Below are positions 17,007-25,499 of a stretch of DNA of 64,000 nucleotides, piece after piece. The stretch spans positions 789,911 through 853,910 of the forward strand of contig VXMB01000009.1 of NCBI GenBank assembly GCA_009841265.1, given 5' to 3'. The notes below the pieces were generated by a model, which was not told the DNA's origin, did not search any database, and saw nothing but the letters and a program-made list of their open reading frames with translations. This stretch comes from Gemmatimonadota bacterium (GTDB lineage: Bacteria > JAAXHH01). The position numbers and the translations under genes are program-made. Within the stretch, counting starts at the first letter, position 1. Each line of letters starts with the position of its first letter.

Positions 17007-18548
17007 TCAGTGATCCATCCATTTGCCGCGGTCCAGGGACCGGTACTGTATGGCTTCGGCCACATGCTCGGCATTTATCGATTCCCCGCCGGCCAGGTCG
17101 CTGATGGTCCGGGCGACTTTCAGGACGCGATCGTAGGCCCTGGCGGAAAGACCCAGACGGGCAATGGCGTTTCGCAACAGGTCGTGGGCCCTGCCGTCCA
17201 ATCCACAGTATTGACGCAGTTCGCGGGGTGTCATGTGTGCGTTTCCAAAAGCGCCGGGATGGTTGGCAAAACGCGGCAACTGTCGTTCCCTGGCCCGGTT
17301 GATCCGGTCTCTGACGCGGCGGGAAGGTTCACCGCCGGAACGGCCGCTGAGGTCCCCGTATGGTACCGGCGGCACCTCGACGTGTAAATCGATCCGGTCG
17401 AGCAGCGGACCCGAGATCCGGGACATGTACTGGTGTATCCGGGGCGGCGGACAGGTGCATTCGCGGCCCGGGTCGCCGAGGTATCCGCAAGGACACGGAT
17501 TCATGGCCGCGACCAGGTTGAACCGCGCGGGATAGGAAAGGGACCTGGAAACGCGGGACAGGTTGACCTTGCCGTCTTCAAGGGGCTGCCGGAGCAATTC
17601 GAGCACATGCTTCCGGAATTCAGGCAACTCGTCCAGAAAGAGCACGCCGTTGTGGGCAAGAGACACCTCTCCGGGTCTCGGTATGCTCCCGCCGCCGATC
17701 AGGCCCGCTTCCGTGATGGTGTGGTGAGGCGCCCGGAAGGGCCGGGTGGTGACCAAAGGGGTAAAGGGCGGGATTTTCCCCGCAACACTGTGAATCTGGG
17801 TCGTTTCCAGTGCTTCCTCCAGCGTGAAATCGGGCAGTACGGACGGCACGCAGCGGGCGAGCAGCGTCTTGCCGGAACCCGGTGGACCGATGAGCAGCAG
17901 GTTGTGTGATCCCGCGGCGGCCACTTCGATAGCGCGCTTGGCGTGATCCTGTCCTTTGACGATGGAGAAATCGAAGGGATAATCCGCACCGGAAGAAAGC
18001 ATTGGCCCGGCATCGTGCAGGGACCGTTCAATTCGCTTCCGACCCTGGAGGAAGTGGACCGCGGATTCCAGGGACGGCACGCCGTAAACGTCGATACCGC
18101 CGCCCATTGCAGCTTCTTCCGCGTTCTCGCTCGGAACGATCAGCCTGCGCGCGCCGAGGCGGTGTGCGGCGAGCGCAACGGGCAGCGCGCCCCGGATCGG
18201 CCGAAGCGCGCCGTCCAGCGACAGCTCGCCCAGCAGGATCGTGCCTTCAAGCGACTGGGCCGGCAACTGTGCCGACGCGGCGAGAATGCCCACGGCAATG
18301 GGCAGGTCGAAGGAAGTACCCGCCTTGCGCACGTCCGCGGGGGCCAGGTTGACGGTGATACGCCGGTACGGATAGGTAAAACCGGACTGCTTGATGGCGG
18401 CCACGACGCGGTCCTTGCTCTCCCGCACGGCGCTGTCCGGCAGTCCGACGGTCGAGAAATGAGGAAGGCCGTTGGTGATGTGGGTTTCCACCACCACGGG
18501 AATCGCTTCGATTCCCTGCACGGCGCCGCTCGATACACGTGATAGCAA
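17007..18548 (-). CDS. comM: YifB/ComM-family Mg-chelatase-like AAA+ ATPase
   Basis: A 513-residue ComM/YifB protein, a hexameric helicase that in naturally competent bacteria promotes branch migration during recombination. I start at TTG 18548, six bases after a perfect AAGGAGG; the product then begins LLSRVSSGAVQGIEAIPV, the family N-terminus. The Lon-like N-domain (to about 170) precedes Walker A GPPGSGKTLLAR, Walker B GVLFLDELPEF, sensor RFNLVAAMNPCPCG, the CPCGYLG...CTC cysteines and the C-terminal Mg-chelatase lid. Length is normal. Confidence 0.93.
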   Translation of the reverse strand: MLSRVSSGAVQGIEAIPVVVETHITNGLPHFSTVGLPDSAVRESKDRVVAAIKQSGFTYPYRRITVNLAPADVRKAGTSFDLPIAVGILAASAQLPAQSLEGTILLGELSLDGALRPIRGALPVALAAHRLGARRLIVPSENAEEAAMGGGIDVYGVPSLESAVHFLQGRKRIERSLHDAGPMLSSGADYPFDFSIVKGQDHAKRAIEVAAAGSHNLLLIGPPGSGKTLLARCVPSVLPDFTLEEALETTQIHSVAGKIPPFTPLVTTRPFRAPHHTITEAGLIGGGSIPRPGEVSLAHNGVLFLDELPEFRKHVLELLRQPLEDGKVNLSRVSRSLSYPARFNLVAAMNPCPCGYLGDPGRECTCPPPRIHQYMSRISGPLLDRIDLHVEVPPVPYGDLSGRSGGEPSRRVRDRINRARERQLPRFANHPGAFGNAHMTPRELRQYCGLDGRAHDLLRNAIARLGLSARAYDRVLKVARTISDLAGGESINAEHVAEAIQYRSLDRGKWMDH

Positions 18549-18697
18549 GCTGTCCCTCCTTCGAATAATGGTACCGTCTCGGGTCGCATGCCGACCAATC
18601 CGGGCTGGATTCAATCGGCGCCAGCACATTCATATCAGTCGGCGGGAAGGGGCGGAATCTAGTTTCCTTTCGCCACTTCGAAGTTTACTGATTTCTG

Positions 18698-18726
18698 TTG
18701 CGACCAGGCCCCTGTTCGCATATATT
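18698..18726 (+). promoter_or_regulatory. Promoter of the yggS-yggT-divIVA cluster
   Basis: TTGCGA (18698-18703), 17 bases, then TATATT (18721-18726) directly followed by ag. It lies 32 bases before the TTG start of yggS and is the only good promoter found for the seven-gene run behind it. Confidence 0.7.
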
Positions 18727-18757
18727 AGCAGACTGGTTTTTCGGTGAGGTTGATCTT

Positions 18758-19447
18758 TTGTCCACGATCAAAGACAATCTGGTCCGGGTGTACGACCGTA
18801 TATCCAGGGCTGCCGAGCGAGCCGGCCGCGAGGCCTCGTCCATTCAGCTCATCGCCGTATCGAAGACCAAGCCCCTTTCGATGATCGAAGAGGCCAGGCG
18901 GGCCGGTGTCACGGATTTCGGTGAGAACAGGGTCCAGGAAGCGCTCGAGAAGATCCGCCAGGACGACGGTGCAACCTGGCACCTGATCGGTCCGTTGCAG
19001 CGCAACAAGGCCAGGTTCGCCGTGCGGATTTTCGACATGATTCACTCCGTCGACCGCCTTTCCCTCGGCCGGGAACTCGACCGGCGGCTGCAGGCCGCGG
19101 GCAGGACCATGCCCGTATTGATCCAGGTCAATACGTCATCGGAGGAGACGAAGGCTGGCGTCGAGCCGGACCGCGCCCTGGAACTCGCGGAGCAGTTGTC
19201 CGTGCTGCCCGGGCTGTCCGTAAGGGGACTGATGACGATCCCCGCGTTCACACCCGATGCCGATGATGCCCGGCCCGCTTTCCGGCTGCTCCGTGAAACG
19301 CGAGACCGCATCGCTTCCGCCGGGGTCGCGGGCGTGGGTATGGACGTACTCTCCATGGGCATGTCCCATGACTTCGAGGTAGCCATAGAGGAAGGCGCGG
19401 ACATGGTCCGCATCGGCACGGCCGTTTTCGGTGCGCGCCAGGCTTGA
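18758..19447 (+). CDS. YggS/PLPBP-family PLP homeostasis protein
   Basis: A 229-residue single-domain PLP-binding protein with the alanine-racemase barrel fold but no racemase activity in characterised members; these buffer the PLP pool and affect amino-acid homeostasis. Key pieces are LIAVSKTKP (PLP lysine), FGENRVQEALEK, WHLIGPLQRNKA, LSMGMSHDFEVAIEEG and VRIGTAVFG (phosphate site). Start is taken as TTG 18758, 7 bases behind GGTGAGGT, since extension to 18698 would run through the promoter. It leads a cluster with yggT and divIVA, a widely conserved order. Confidence 0.93.
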   Translation: MSTIKDNLVRVYDRISRAAERAGREASSIQLIAVSKTKPLSMIEEARRAGVTDFGENRVQEALEKIRQDDGATWHLIGPLQRNKARFAVRIFDMIHSVDRLSLGRELDRRLQAAGRTMPVLIQVNTSSEETKAGVEPDRALELAEQLSVLPGLSVRGLMTIPAFTPDADDARPAFRLLRETRDRIASAGVAGVGMDVLSMGMSHDFEVAIEEGADMVRIGTAVFGARQA

Positions 19448-19481
19448 AACGCCGATAATCCGGCAATGAACGGGACCCTTT

Positions 19482-20306
19482 ATGGGACTGATCGAATTCA
19501 TCATAAACATCTACATGCTGGCCTTCGGACTCCGCCTGTTCATGCCTGCCGCGAGCCCCTTCAGCGAGAACCCGATCCAGCGGGGACTGTACACGGCGAC
19601 CGAACCGGTGCTTCGGCCCATCCGCCAGGTAATCATGCGCGGCGAACCGCGTTTCGACTGGTCGCCCGTCTTTGCCATAATCGCCCTCGTGATCGTGCGG
19701 GGATTCCTGGTGACGACCGTCATGGGCGTGCCCCTGTCCACTTCCCTGGCCGCCGGAATGCTGGACGTTTTCGATTTCGTGGTGCGGGTGCTCGCCATCC
19801 TGTTTCTCGGCGCTTTCTTCATATCCATCGAATCTCCGTTCGCGTTCAGCCAGTCCGGACATATGATGCACAACATCGCCCACTTCTTCCTGGCCCCGAT
19901 CCGCCGATTCACCGGCTACCGGATCGGACGGCCGGACGTGTCCGCACTGCTGGGCATCGTACTGCTTGGCGTTCTGCACGGTCTCGTACTGTACCAGGCC
20001 GGAGCGTTGGTGGCACAGGCCGCCGGCACTCCGGCGGACATGATCCTCGAGAGCATCGTCTACGTGATCGACTTCATTTTCGACGTGCTCTTCATCGTGA
20101 TACTCGTACGCGCGGTGCTTTCGTTCTTCAACCCGGACACGGGCAACGCGCTTTTCCAGATTCTCATTCTATTCAGCGATCCCATTCTGGCGCCAATCCG
20201 CAGGATCCTGCCGTCGACGTACGGCATTGATTTTTCGCCGCTGATCGCCATTCTGATACTGAGGTTTATCCAGGTGAGTCTCCTGCCCCTGTTACTGCGG
20301 ATCTGA
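19482..20306 (+). CDS. YggT-family membrane protein with two YggT units
   Basis: A 274-residue integral membrane protein in which the YggT domain occurs twice: residues about 1-100 (IYMLAFGLRLFMP, EPVLRPIRQVIM) and about 175-270 (VILVRAVLSFFNP, DPILAPIRRILP). Single-domain YggT proteins are linked to cell-division and osmotic functions, without a known mechanism. Lies 34 bases behind yggS and 40 before divIVA in the usual division-associated order. At least six hydrophobic segments are visible. Confidence 0.9.
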   Translation: MGLIEFIINIYMLAFGLRLFMPAASPFSENPIQRGLYTATEPVLRPIRQVIMRGEPRFDWSPVFAIIALVIVRGFLVTTVMGVPLSTSLAAGMLDVFDFVVRVLAILFLGAFFISIESPFAFSQSGHMMHNIAHFFLAPIRRFTGYRIGRPDVSALLGIVLLGVLHGLVLYQAGALVAQAAGTPADMILESIVYVIDFIFDVLFIVILVRAVLSFFNPDTGNALFQILILFSDPILAPIRRILPSTYGIDFSPLIAILILRFIQVSLLPLLLRI

Positions 20307-20346
20307 CAGGAGCGCGACCAGCAGACCAGGAAACAGAGGTGAACGC

Positions 20347-20856
20347 ATGGACATCAGCCCGGAGGAAATACGGGAAAGGAAATTCAAGACGCGCTGGGTC
20401 AGCGGCTACGATATGGATGAAGTGGAAGCGTTTCTGAACAGTGCCGCCGGCGCGTTCGAAGACCTTGCAAAGGAAAACGACTCGCTGCGGGCCAGGATGG
20501 CGGAAATGGACAGCGAGTTGTCCGATGTGGGCCGGAGGCGGAAACTGCTCGAGGACGCGCTCGTGTCCGCGCAGAAGGTCATTCACGACATGAAGGCCAA
20601 TGCGATGAAAGAAGCGGAGAACGTATTGAAAGATGCGGAGAACAAGGCGGACCGGTGGATCTCCGACGCGAACAACCAGGTCGCTGAAATCAAGCGGGAA
20701 CTGGGCGCGCTCACCACGTTGAGGAAGGACTACGAGGTCAAATTCAGGATTCTGCTCGAATCCCACCAGGAGCAACTCGACGCCATGCGGAGCATGGACC
20801 GGGAAAGCGGCGAGCATCCGGCGCCGGGCCCCGCACCACAACCCCGGCCAGGCTGA
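20347..20856 (+). CDS. DivIVA-domain coiled-coil protein
   Basis: A 169-residue protein with the DivIVA N-terminal membrane-binding module, MDISPEEIRERKFKTRWVSG followed by YDMDEVEAFL, and a long coiled coil from about residue 35 to 150. The C-terminal tail is Pro/Gly-rich. Homologues mark cell poles or division sites; outside Firmicutes and Actinobacteria the role is less clear. Preceded by GAGGTGAACGC before ATG. The stop codon lies in the first unit of a 16-base tandem repeat (20845-20940), so the repeat forms the C-terminal codons. Confidence 0.9.
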   Translation: MDISPEEIRERKFKTRWVSGYDMDEVEAFLNSAAGAFEDLAKENDSLRARMAEMDSELSDVGRRRKLLEDALVSAQKVIHDMKANAMKEAENVLKDAENKADRWISDANNQVAEIKRELGALTTLRKDYEVKFRILLESHQEQLDAMRSMDRESGEHPAPGPAPQPRPG

Positions 20857-20940
20857 TTTCCGGCCAGGGTAAACGTCGGCCGGGCTGATTTCCGGCCAGG
20901 CTGAATCCCGGCCAGGCTGAATCCCGATCGGGTTGATTCC
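20845..20940. repeat. 16-base tandem repeat, six units, at the end of divIVA
   Basis: Six head-to-tail 16-base units with consensus cggccaggctgaatcc start at 20845, 20861, 20877, 20893, 20909 and 20925. Units 4 and 5 are identical; 2 and 6 are the most diverged. The first unit holds the divIVA stop codon, the last runs into the leader of the next gene. Confidence 0.9.
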
Positions 20941-20980
20941 GGGGGTCGCCCGATATCTAAAGGCAGACACACGCGAACGA

Positions 20981-21739
20981 ATGACATACGAGCGAATCTC
21001 TCGGCTGGCCGGCAGGATGGACGATCGCTTGCGGGGAAACAGGATCGTCGGCCTGTCGCTCCCGGAATTACCTCCTGAGGCCTGTCCCTGGAGCACGGTG
21101 AGTGCGCCCGAATCCTGGGCGCCCTTTGAAACCGTGTACCGGGCGGGGCCGGTATTGCTTCCCTGCCTGGGAAGGGCCATGGACCCGGAACGCCGCATCG
21201 ATGCGGTGCGGGTCCTGCGGATGCTCCGGGCCGAAAGCCTTTTGTGCGCAACCGGATGTTCCGCGCTGAATCGCGGATGCGAAGCGGGTTCATTCGTGAT
21301 CGTGGACGACCATGTAAACTGCACCGGCGAGAATCCGCTTCGGGGACCAAACGACGAACGGCTGGGTCCGAGGTATCCCGACATGGGCGCGCCCTATGAC
21401 GCACGCTGGTCGAACGCTCTCAAAAGAGGCGCGGCCTCACTGGGACTTGAGCTGCGGGGCGTCGTGTATGGACGGGTCGCACGGTCCGGGGCCGGTGAGG
21501 AGTTCGCCGTGTGGGTCCGGACGGGAATCGACGTGGTCGGCGAAGGTTTGCTGGATGAAGTGATTACGGCCGTACACTGCGGCCTGCCGGTCGCCGCGGT
21601 GGGAGTCGTTGAAAAGAGTTTGACGGTCGACGGAAAAGTCTTATGTTCGTCGATACCCGCGCGAAGTGAGGATTACGGTAGGTTGGCTGCTATCATCAAT
21701 CAATGTCTTCTTTGCCGTGGAGGTATGGATGACGGGTGA
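20981..21739 (+). CDS. Eroded purine nucleoside phosphorylase paralogue, probably inactive
   Basis: A 252-residue protein that is recognisable as a trimeric purine nucleoside phosphorylase by the block VIVDDHVNCTGENPLRGPND and GPRYPDM. The other hallmarks are missing: the N-terminal phosphate loop GSGLG, the GR-H-YEG stretch, TNAAGG (here CATGCSALNRG), the purine-binding GPSYET (here RSGAGEEFAV) and the catalytic Asn of STN (here VGVVEKSL). It therefore keeps the fold but probably not phosphorolysis. Start chosen at ATG 20981; an in-frame TTG at 20933 lies in the repeat. The reading frame is intact and overlaps the DksA-like gene by 11 bases. Confidence 0.7.
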   Translation: MTYERISRLAGRMDDRLRGNRIVGLSLPELPPEACPWSTVSAPESWAPFETVYRAGPVLLPCLGRAMDPERRIDAVRVLRMLRAESLLCATGCSALNRGCEAGSFVIVDDHVNCTGENPLRGPNDERLGPRYPDMGAPYDARWSNALKRGAASLGLELRGVVYGRVARSGAGEEFAVWVRTGIDVVGEGLLDEVITAVHCGLPVAAVGVVEKSLTVDGKVLCSSIPARSEDYGRLAAIINQCLLCRGGMDDG

Positions 21740-22103
21740 AGATCTGAAACGATTCGAAAAGCTCCTGCTCGAAAAACGCGAAACGCTGTTGCATGAGTTG
21801 GGCTATTTCGGAAACAAGACGATTAACTCTGCGGCGCGCGATGTCGCAGGCAGTTATCCCTTTTCGGAACACCCGGCGGACCAGGGTACCGAATCGATGG
21901 AGCAGGAACAGGCCTATGACCTCGCCTCCCGCGAGGGTCGATTCCTGTTTCATATCGACGAAGCCCTGGAGCGCATCAAGAACGGCGCCTACGGACTTTG
22001 CTACGTATGCAATGGAGAAATCGGCAAGGCCCGGCTCGAGGCCGTACCCCACGCCCGTATGTGCATTGAGTGCAAGTCCAAGGAAGAACGAGGTCTGATC
22101 TAA
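21729..22103 (+). CDS. TraR/DksA-family zinc-finger protein
   Basis: A 124-residue DksA/TraR-type protein: coiled coil (about 1-75, with MTGEDLKRFEKLLLEKRETL) and a four-cysteine zinc finger CYVC...CIEC. DksA proteins enter the RNA polymerase secondary channel and modulate initiation together with ppGpp; the short members are often annotated only by family. The ATG at 21729 is 5 bases behind GGAGG (21719-21723), inside the last codons of the phosphorylase-like gene, so the two are translationally coupled. lspA follows 19 bases later. Confidence 0.9.
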   Translation: MTGEDLKRFEKLLLEKRETLLHELGYFGNKTINSAARDVAGSYPFSEHPADQGTESMEQEQAYDLASREGRFLFHIDEALERIKNGAYGLCYVCNGEIGKARLEAVPHARMCIECKSKEERGLI

Positions 22104-22122
22104 CATTTCCGGACTGAAAGCT

Positions 22123-22599
22123 TTGGCAAAGCCGGCCGTCGTCTGCGCCGGTATCCTGATCCTGGACCAGATTACCAAGATCGCCGTTCAGCAGGGGATG
22201 GCGCTTCACCAGTCCTATCCCCTCCTGGGGGAAGTGGTCCAGTTAACGTACATTCAGAATCCCGGAGCCGCGTTCGGCATCACCCTCGGCGGCCGCTGGT
22301 TCTACCTGGTGCTGTCGGTTATCGCCTGCGCGGTCATGATCTACTACCTGTTCAGGCTTCCCCCCGTCGAGCGGTGGGGACGGTATGCGATGATGAGCAT
22401 ACTGGGCGGCGCGATCGGCAACCTGATCGATCGCGCGGTCTACGGCGCGGTTACGGATTTCATCGATATCGGCGTGGGAGCGTACCGATGGCCCGTATTC
22501 AACGTGGCGGACTCCGCCATCACCATCGGGATCATCCTCCTGTTCACGCGACTGTCCGCCATCAACCGGATATTGAACGATGAAGCGCCTTCCGGATGA
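22123..22599 (+). CDS. lspA: Lipoprotein signal peptidase (signal peptidase II)
   Basis: A 158-residue four-helix membrane aspartyl peptidase that removes signal peptides from prolipoproteins after lipidation. Catalytic aspartates are seen in GNLIDRAVYGAVTDFI and FNVADSAIT, with the conserved NPGAAFGI loop. The start is TTG 22123 with only a weak ribosome site. The 3' end overlaps rluD by 20 bases. Several lipoproteins in this window (6695, 15756, 60204) would be its substrates. Confidence 0.95.
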   Translation: MAKPAVVCAGILILDQITKIAVQQGMALHQSYPLLGEVVQLTYIQNPGAAFGITLGGRWFYLVLSVIACAVMIYYLFRLPPVERWGRYAMMSILGGAIGNLIDRAVYGAVTDFIDIGVGAYRWPVFNVADSAITIGIILLFTRLSAINRILNDEAPSG

Positions 22600-23614
22600 A
22601 TGGGAGGGATCCTTCGTCGAGACCGTGGTGCCCGCCTCGCAGTCCCAGTGGCGACTGGACCGGTACCTGTCGGAAACGGACCTGCCGGTAACCAGGTCGA
22701 GAATACAGCGCTGGATCCGGGCCGGCGCGGTTTCGGTCAACTCGGTCGTCGTGGAAAAGTGCGGCCACGGGGTTTCCGAAGGCGACGTCGTCGCCGTGAC
22801 CATACCCGAAACCCCTCCCTCGACCGCGGAGCCGGAGCCCATCCCACTGGACATCGTCTACGAAGACGAAGCGCTCCTGGTGGTGAACAAGGCGGCGGGC
22901 ATGGTCGTGCATCCGGCCTGCGGTCATGCGCGTTCGACGCTGGTAAATGCCCTGTTGCACCACTGCGGAAGCCTGGAGCAGTTCGACGATCCGGTCCGGC
23001 CGGGTATCGTACATCGCCTGGACAAGGATACGTCCGGTCTGATGATCGTGGCGAAACGGGAAGACGCCCACGCGTTTCTCTCCCGACAGCTGGCCGAGCG
23101 GCGCATAAAACGCGGCTACACCGGCCTGGCATGGGGCAGTTTCGCCGAACCCTCGGGGACGATCGACGCGCCGGTCGGACGGCATCCCCGGTTCAGGCAG
23201 CGGATGGCCGTGGTGGAAGAGAGCCGCGGCCGCCGGGCCGTCACCCATTACCGCGTGAGCGAATCCATGGAGGACGGGTCGTTGCTGGCCCTGGCGCTGG
23301 AAACCGGCCGTACACACCAGATCAGGGTTCATCTGGCCCACCTGGGCCATCCCGTCATCGGCGATCCGGTCTACGGGGGGCGGCACAAGCGACTGGCGGG
23401 CACGGCGCCACGGCGCCGTCCGAAATTGAAAGAGATGCTGGATGTCCTGCGGCGGCAGGCGCTGCATGCATCCGAACTGGAGTTTATCCATCCCTTCTCG
23501 GGCCGGACCCATTCCTTCAAGGCCATCCTGCCCGACGACATGAAACAGGCTGTCGCCATGCTGTCCGACAGTACGTGTACGACCGGCCTCCGATCGGTAC
23601 GACAAGGGGCCTGA
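22580..23614 (+). CDS. RluD-family 23S rRNA pseudouridine synthase
   Basis: A 344-residue RluA/RluD-type pseudouridine synthase. It has an S4 RNA-binding domain (about 25-75: LDRYLSETDLPVTRSRIQRW) and the catalytic domain with the aspartate motif HRLDKDTSGLM; RTHQIRVH and GDPVYGG are also present. RluD modifies helix 69 of 23S rRNA; family members differ in target, so the exact site is inferred. The gene overlaps lspA, an arrangement common in many bacteria. Confidence 0.93.
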   Translation: MKRLPDEWEGSFVETVVPASQSQWRLDRYLSETDLPVTRSRIQRWIRAGAVSVNSVVVEKCGHGVSEGDVVAVTIPETPPSTAEPEPIPLDIVYEDEALLVVNKAAGMVVHPACGHARSTLVNALLHHCGSLEQFDDPVRPGIVHRLDKDTSGLMIVAKREDAHAFLSRQLAERRIKRGYTGLAWGSFAEPSGTIDAPVGRHPRFRQRMAVVEESRGRRAVTHYRVSESMEDGSLLALALETGRTHQIRVHLAHLGHPVIGDPVYGGRHKRLAGTAPRRRPKLKEMLDVLRRQALHASELEFIHPFSGRTHSFKAILPDDMKQAVAMLSDSTCTTGLRSVRQGA

Positions 23615-23653
23615 AACCGCCCGCAAAACGAGGCGCACTTTCCCGATATCGCC

Positions 23654-25408
23654 ATGCTCGATTCAACAGTCGTCGAAGCGCGTTCGGATATCCTGTGGCA
23701 CCGTGTGGTCGATGGGCTGACCCGCATGACGGCCGCAACGGGAGAAGCCGACCTGTCCGCTGCGATCGAAGAGATCTCGCTGGAGCTGTCCGGTGCGGAA
23801 GCCTGCCGGTTCTTCATGGTGGACTGCGTCTCGAACCGGATCGTCTTCGAAACTACCGGCCGATATTTAATCCTGCCCGGTACGGAGCGTGAGGTCGAGG
23901 CGTTGCTGGACTGGCTGCGAGCCCAGCCGAGCACCCGGCTGGTCGAGGACGTCCGGCAGTTGGACTGGCCCCTGCAGACCGTGTCCGGCCGCGATGTGCT
24001 GACGGGCCAGGCCGTACTTTTCCATCACCAGATCGACGAACGGTTTCACTGCGTCCTGCTCGCGGCCATGGCGTCCGGCGAGACCGGTTTCGACCCGGAA
24101 CGCCTCGAGGTAACCATCTCCCTGGCGCGCCACGCCGGCTACGCGGTCACGCGTCTGTTGCATTTCAAACTGGCCCGGCGGGAGATGATCCACCGGACCG
24201 CCCTGTACGAGGTGGGCAAGCGGATCAGCAGTTCGCTGGACCTGGGCGAGGTCCTGAACCTCATCATCGACGCGCTGCAGACCGTGGTGCCCTACGATGC
24301 GGCGGTCATCTTCCTGCTCGACGAGGACCAGAACGCGGTAGTCGAACAGACCATCCGGGGATATTCGCCGGATCTGGACGCGATCAACCTGAAGATGGGC
24401 GAAGGCATCAGCGGATCCGCGGCCGAGACCGGAAAGGCGATCATCGTGCCGGACGTGTCCCTGGACGACCGGTACGTGCAGCACCGGCCGGGCACGAAAT
24501 CGGAAATGGCCGTTCCCATGCTTTCCGGGAACCAGGTCATCGGGGTCTTCAACATCGAAAACGACCGGGCGAACGCCTACGACGAGGAGGCCCAGTCCCT
24601 GCTGGAGGCCTTTGCATCCCAGGCGAGTATCGCCATTCAGAACGCGCGCCTCTTCGATGACGCGCGGCGGAGCCGGTTGCTGGACCGGGAACTGGAGGTC
24701 GCCGGCGAGATTCAGCGCGCCTTGCTGCCTCGCGCCGTGCCCGATGTGAAAGGCCTTTCCCTGGCCGCATTCAGCGAACCCAGCAGGGAGGTCGGGGGCG
24801 ACTTCTATGATTTCATTCCATTTTCGGACAAGCAGCTGGGCGTGGCCGTGGGCGACGTGGTCGGCAAGGGTATTCCCGCCGCGCTGACCATGGCTTCGCT
24901 CTATACGTCGTTCCACGAATTCGCCAATTACTACGTCTACCTTCCGAGTTACGTCATCGGTCACGTCAACGAGGTCCTTTACGAGGTCACGTCCGCGGAC
25001 CGGTTCGCCACCCTGTTCTACGGTATCGCGAACCTGCAGGAAAACACCTTCGTCTACTGCAACGCCGGTCATCCACCGCCCCTGCTGTGCCGGAAATCCG
25101 GTGAAACGGTCAATCTTCACGCAGGGGGCCTGATCGTCGGTTCGTTCGAGGACGCGAGTTTCGAGGACGGTCGCGTGTACCTGGACGATGGAGACGTCGT
25201 GGTCCTGTATTCGGACGGCCTCATCGAGAAGTCCAACCTGGAAGACGAGATATTCGGCATCGAACGGCTGGAACAGGCGATCAAGGACTGTCATGACTGT
25301 CCGGTCGAGGAGATCCGGGACCACGTGATCGCAGTGTGGCGCGCCTTCGTGGGCGGCGGCGGCCAGGACGACGACACGACGATGATCGTCGTAAAGAAGG
25401 AATCATGA
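23654..25408 (+). CDS. GAF-domain PP2C (SpoIIE/RsbU-type) serine phosphatase
   Basis: A 584-residue signalling phosphatase. Domains in order: a divergent N-terminal GAF-like region (about 30-175), a canonical GAF domain (about 195-345, with MGEGISGSAAETGKAIIVPD), a short coiled linker with EVAGEIQRALLP, and the SpoIIE catalytic domain (about 370-583) with metal ligands GGDFYDF, GDVVGKGIPAAL, YSDGL and DDDTTMIVV. Relatives dephosphorylate anti-sigma-factor antagonists in partner-switching pathways. No partner (STAS or HPK-type kinase) is encoded nearby. Soluble; the signal sensed by the GAF domains is unknown. Confidence 0.9.
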   Translation: MLDSTVVEARSDILWHRVVDGLTRMTAATGEADLSAAIEEISLELSGAEACRFFMVDCVSNRIVFETTGRYLILPGTEREVEALLDWLRAQPSTRLVEDVRQLDWPLQTVSGRDVLTGQAVLFHHQIDERFHCVLLAAMASGETGFDPERLEVTISLARHAGYAVTRLLHFKLARREMIHRTALYEVGKRISSSLDLGEVLNLIIDALQTVVPYDAAVIFLLDEDQNAVVEQTIRGYSPDLDAINLKMGEGISGSAAETGKAIIVPDVSLDDRYVQHRPGTKSEMAVPMLSGNQVIGVFNIENDRANAYDEEAQSLLEAFASQASIAIQNARLFDDARRSRLLDRELEVAGEIQRALLPRAVPDVKGLSLAAFSEPSREVGGDFYDFIPFSDKQLGVAVGDVVGKGIPAALTMASLYTSFHEFANYYVYLPSYVIGHVNEVLYEVTSADRFATLFYGIANLQENTFVYCNAGHPPPLLCRKSGETVNLHAGGLIVGSFEDASFEDGRVYLDDGDVVVLYSDGLIEKSNLEDEIFGIERLEQAIKDCHDCPVEEIRDHVIAVWRAFVGGGGQDDDTTMIVVKKES

Positions 25409-25499
25409 AAGAAGGAACCATAGGTTTCAAGGGTGGACCGGCGGCAGGCATGGCCGGTCAACGTGGGATTCACGCGCAGGGAACAGCGGAGGACTTCGC

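Noticed and set aside
20981..21739. A frameshift in a normal purine nucleoside phosphorylase gene
   Set aside because: The frame is open throughout, similarity is interrupted in several separate places rather than at one point, and the downstream gene overlaps in an orderly way, so gradual divergence fits better than a sequencing error.
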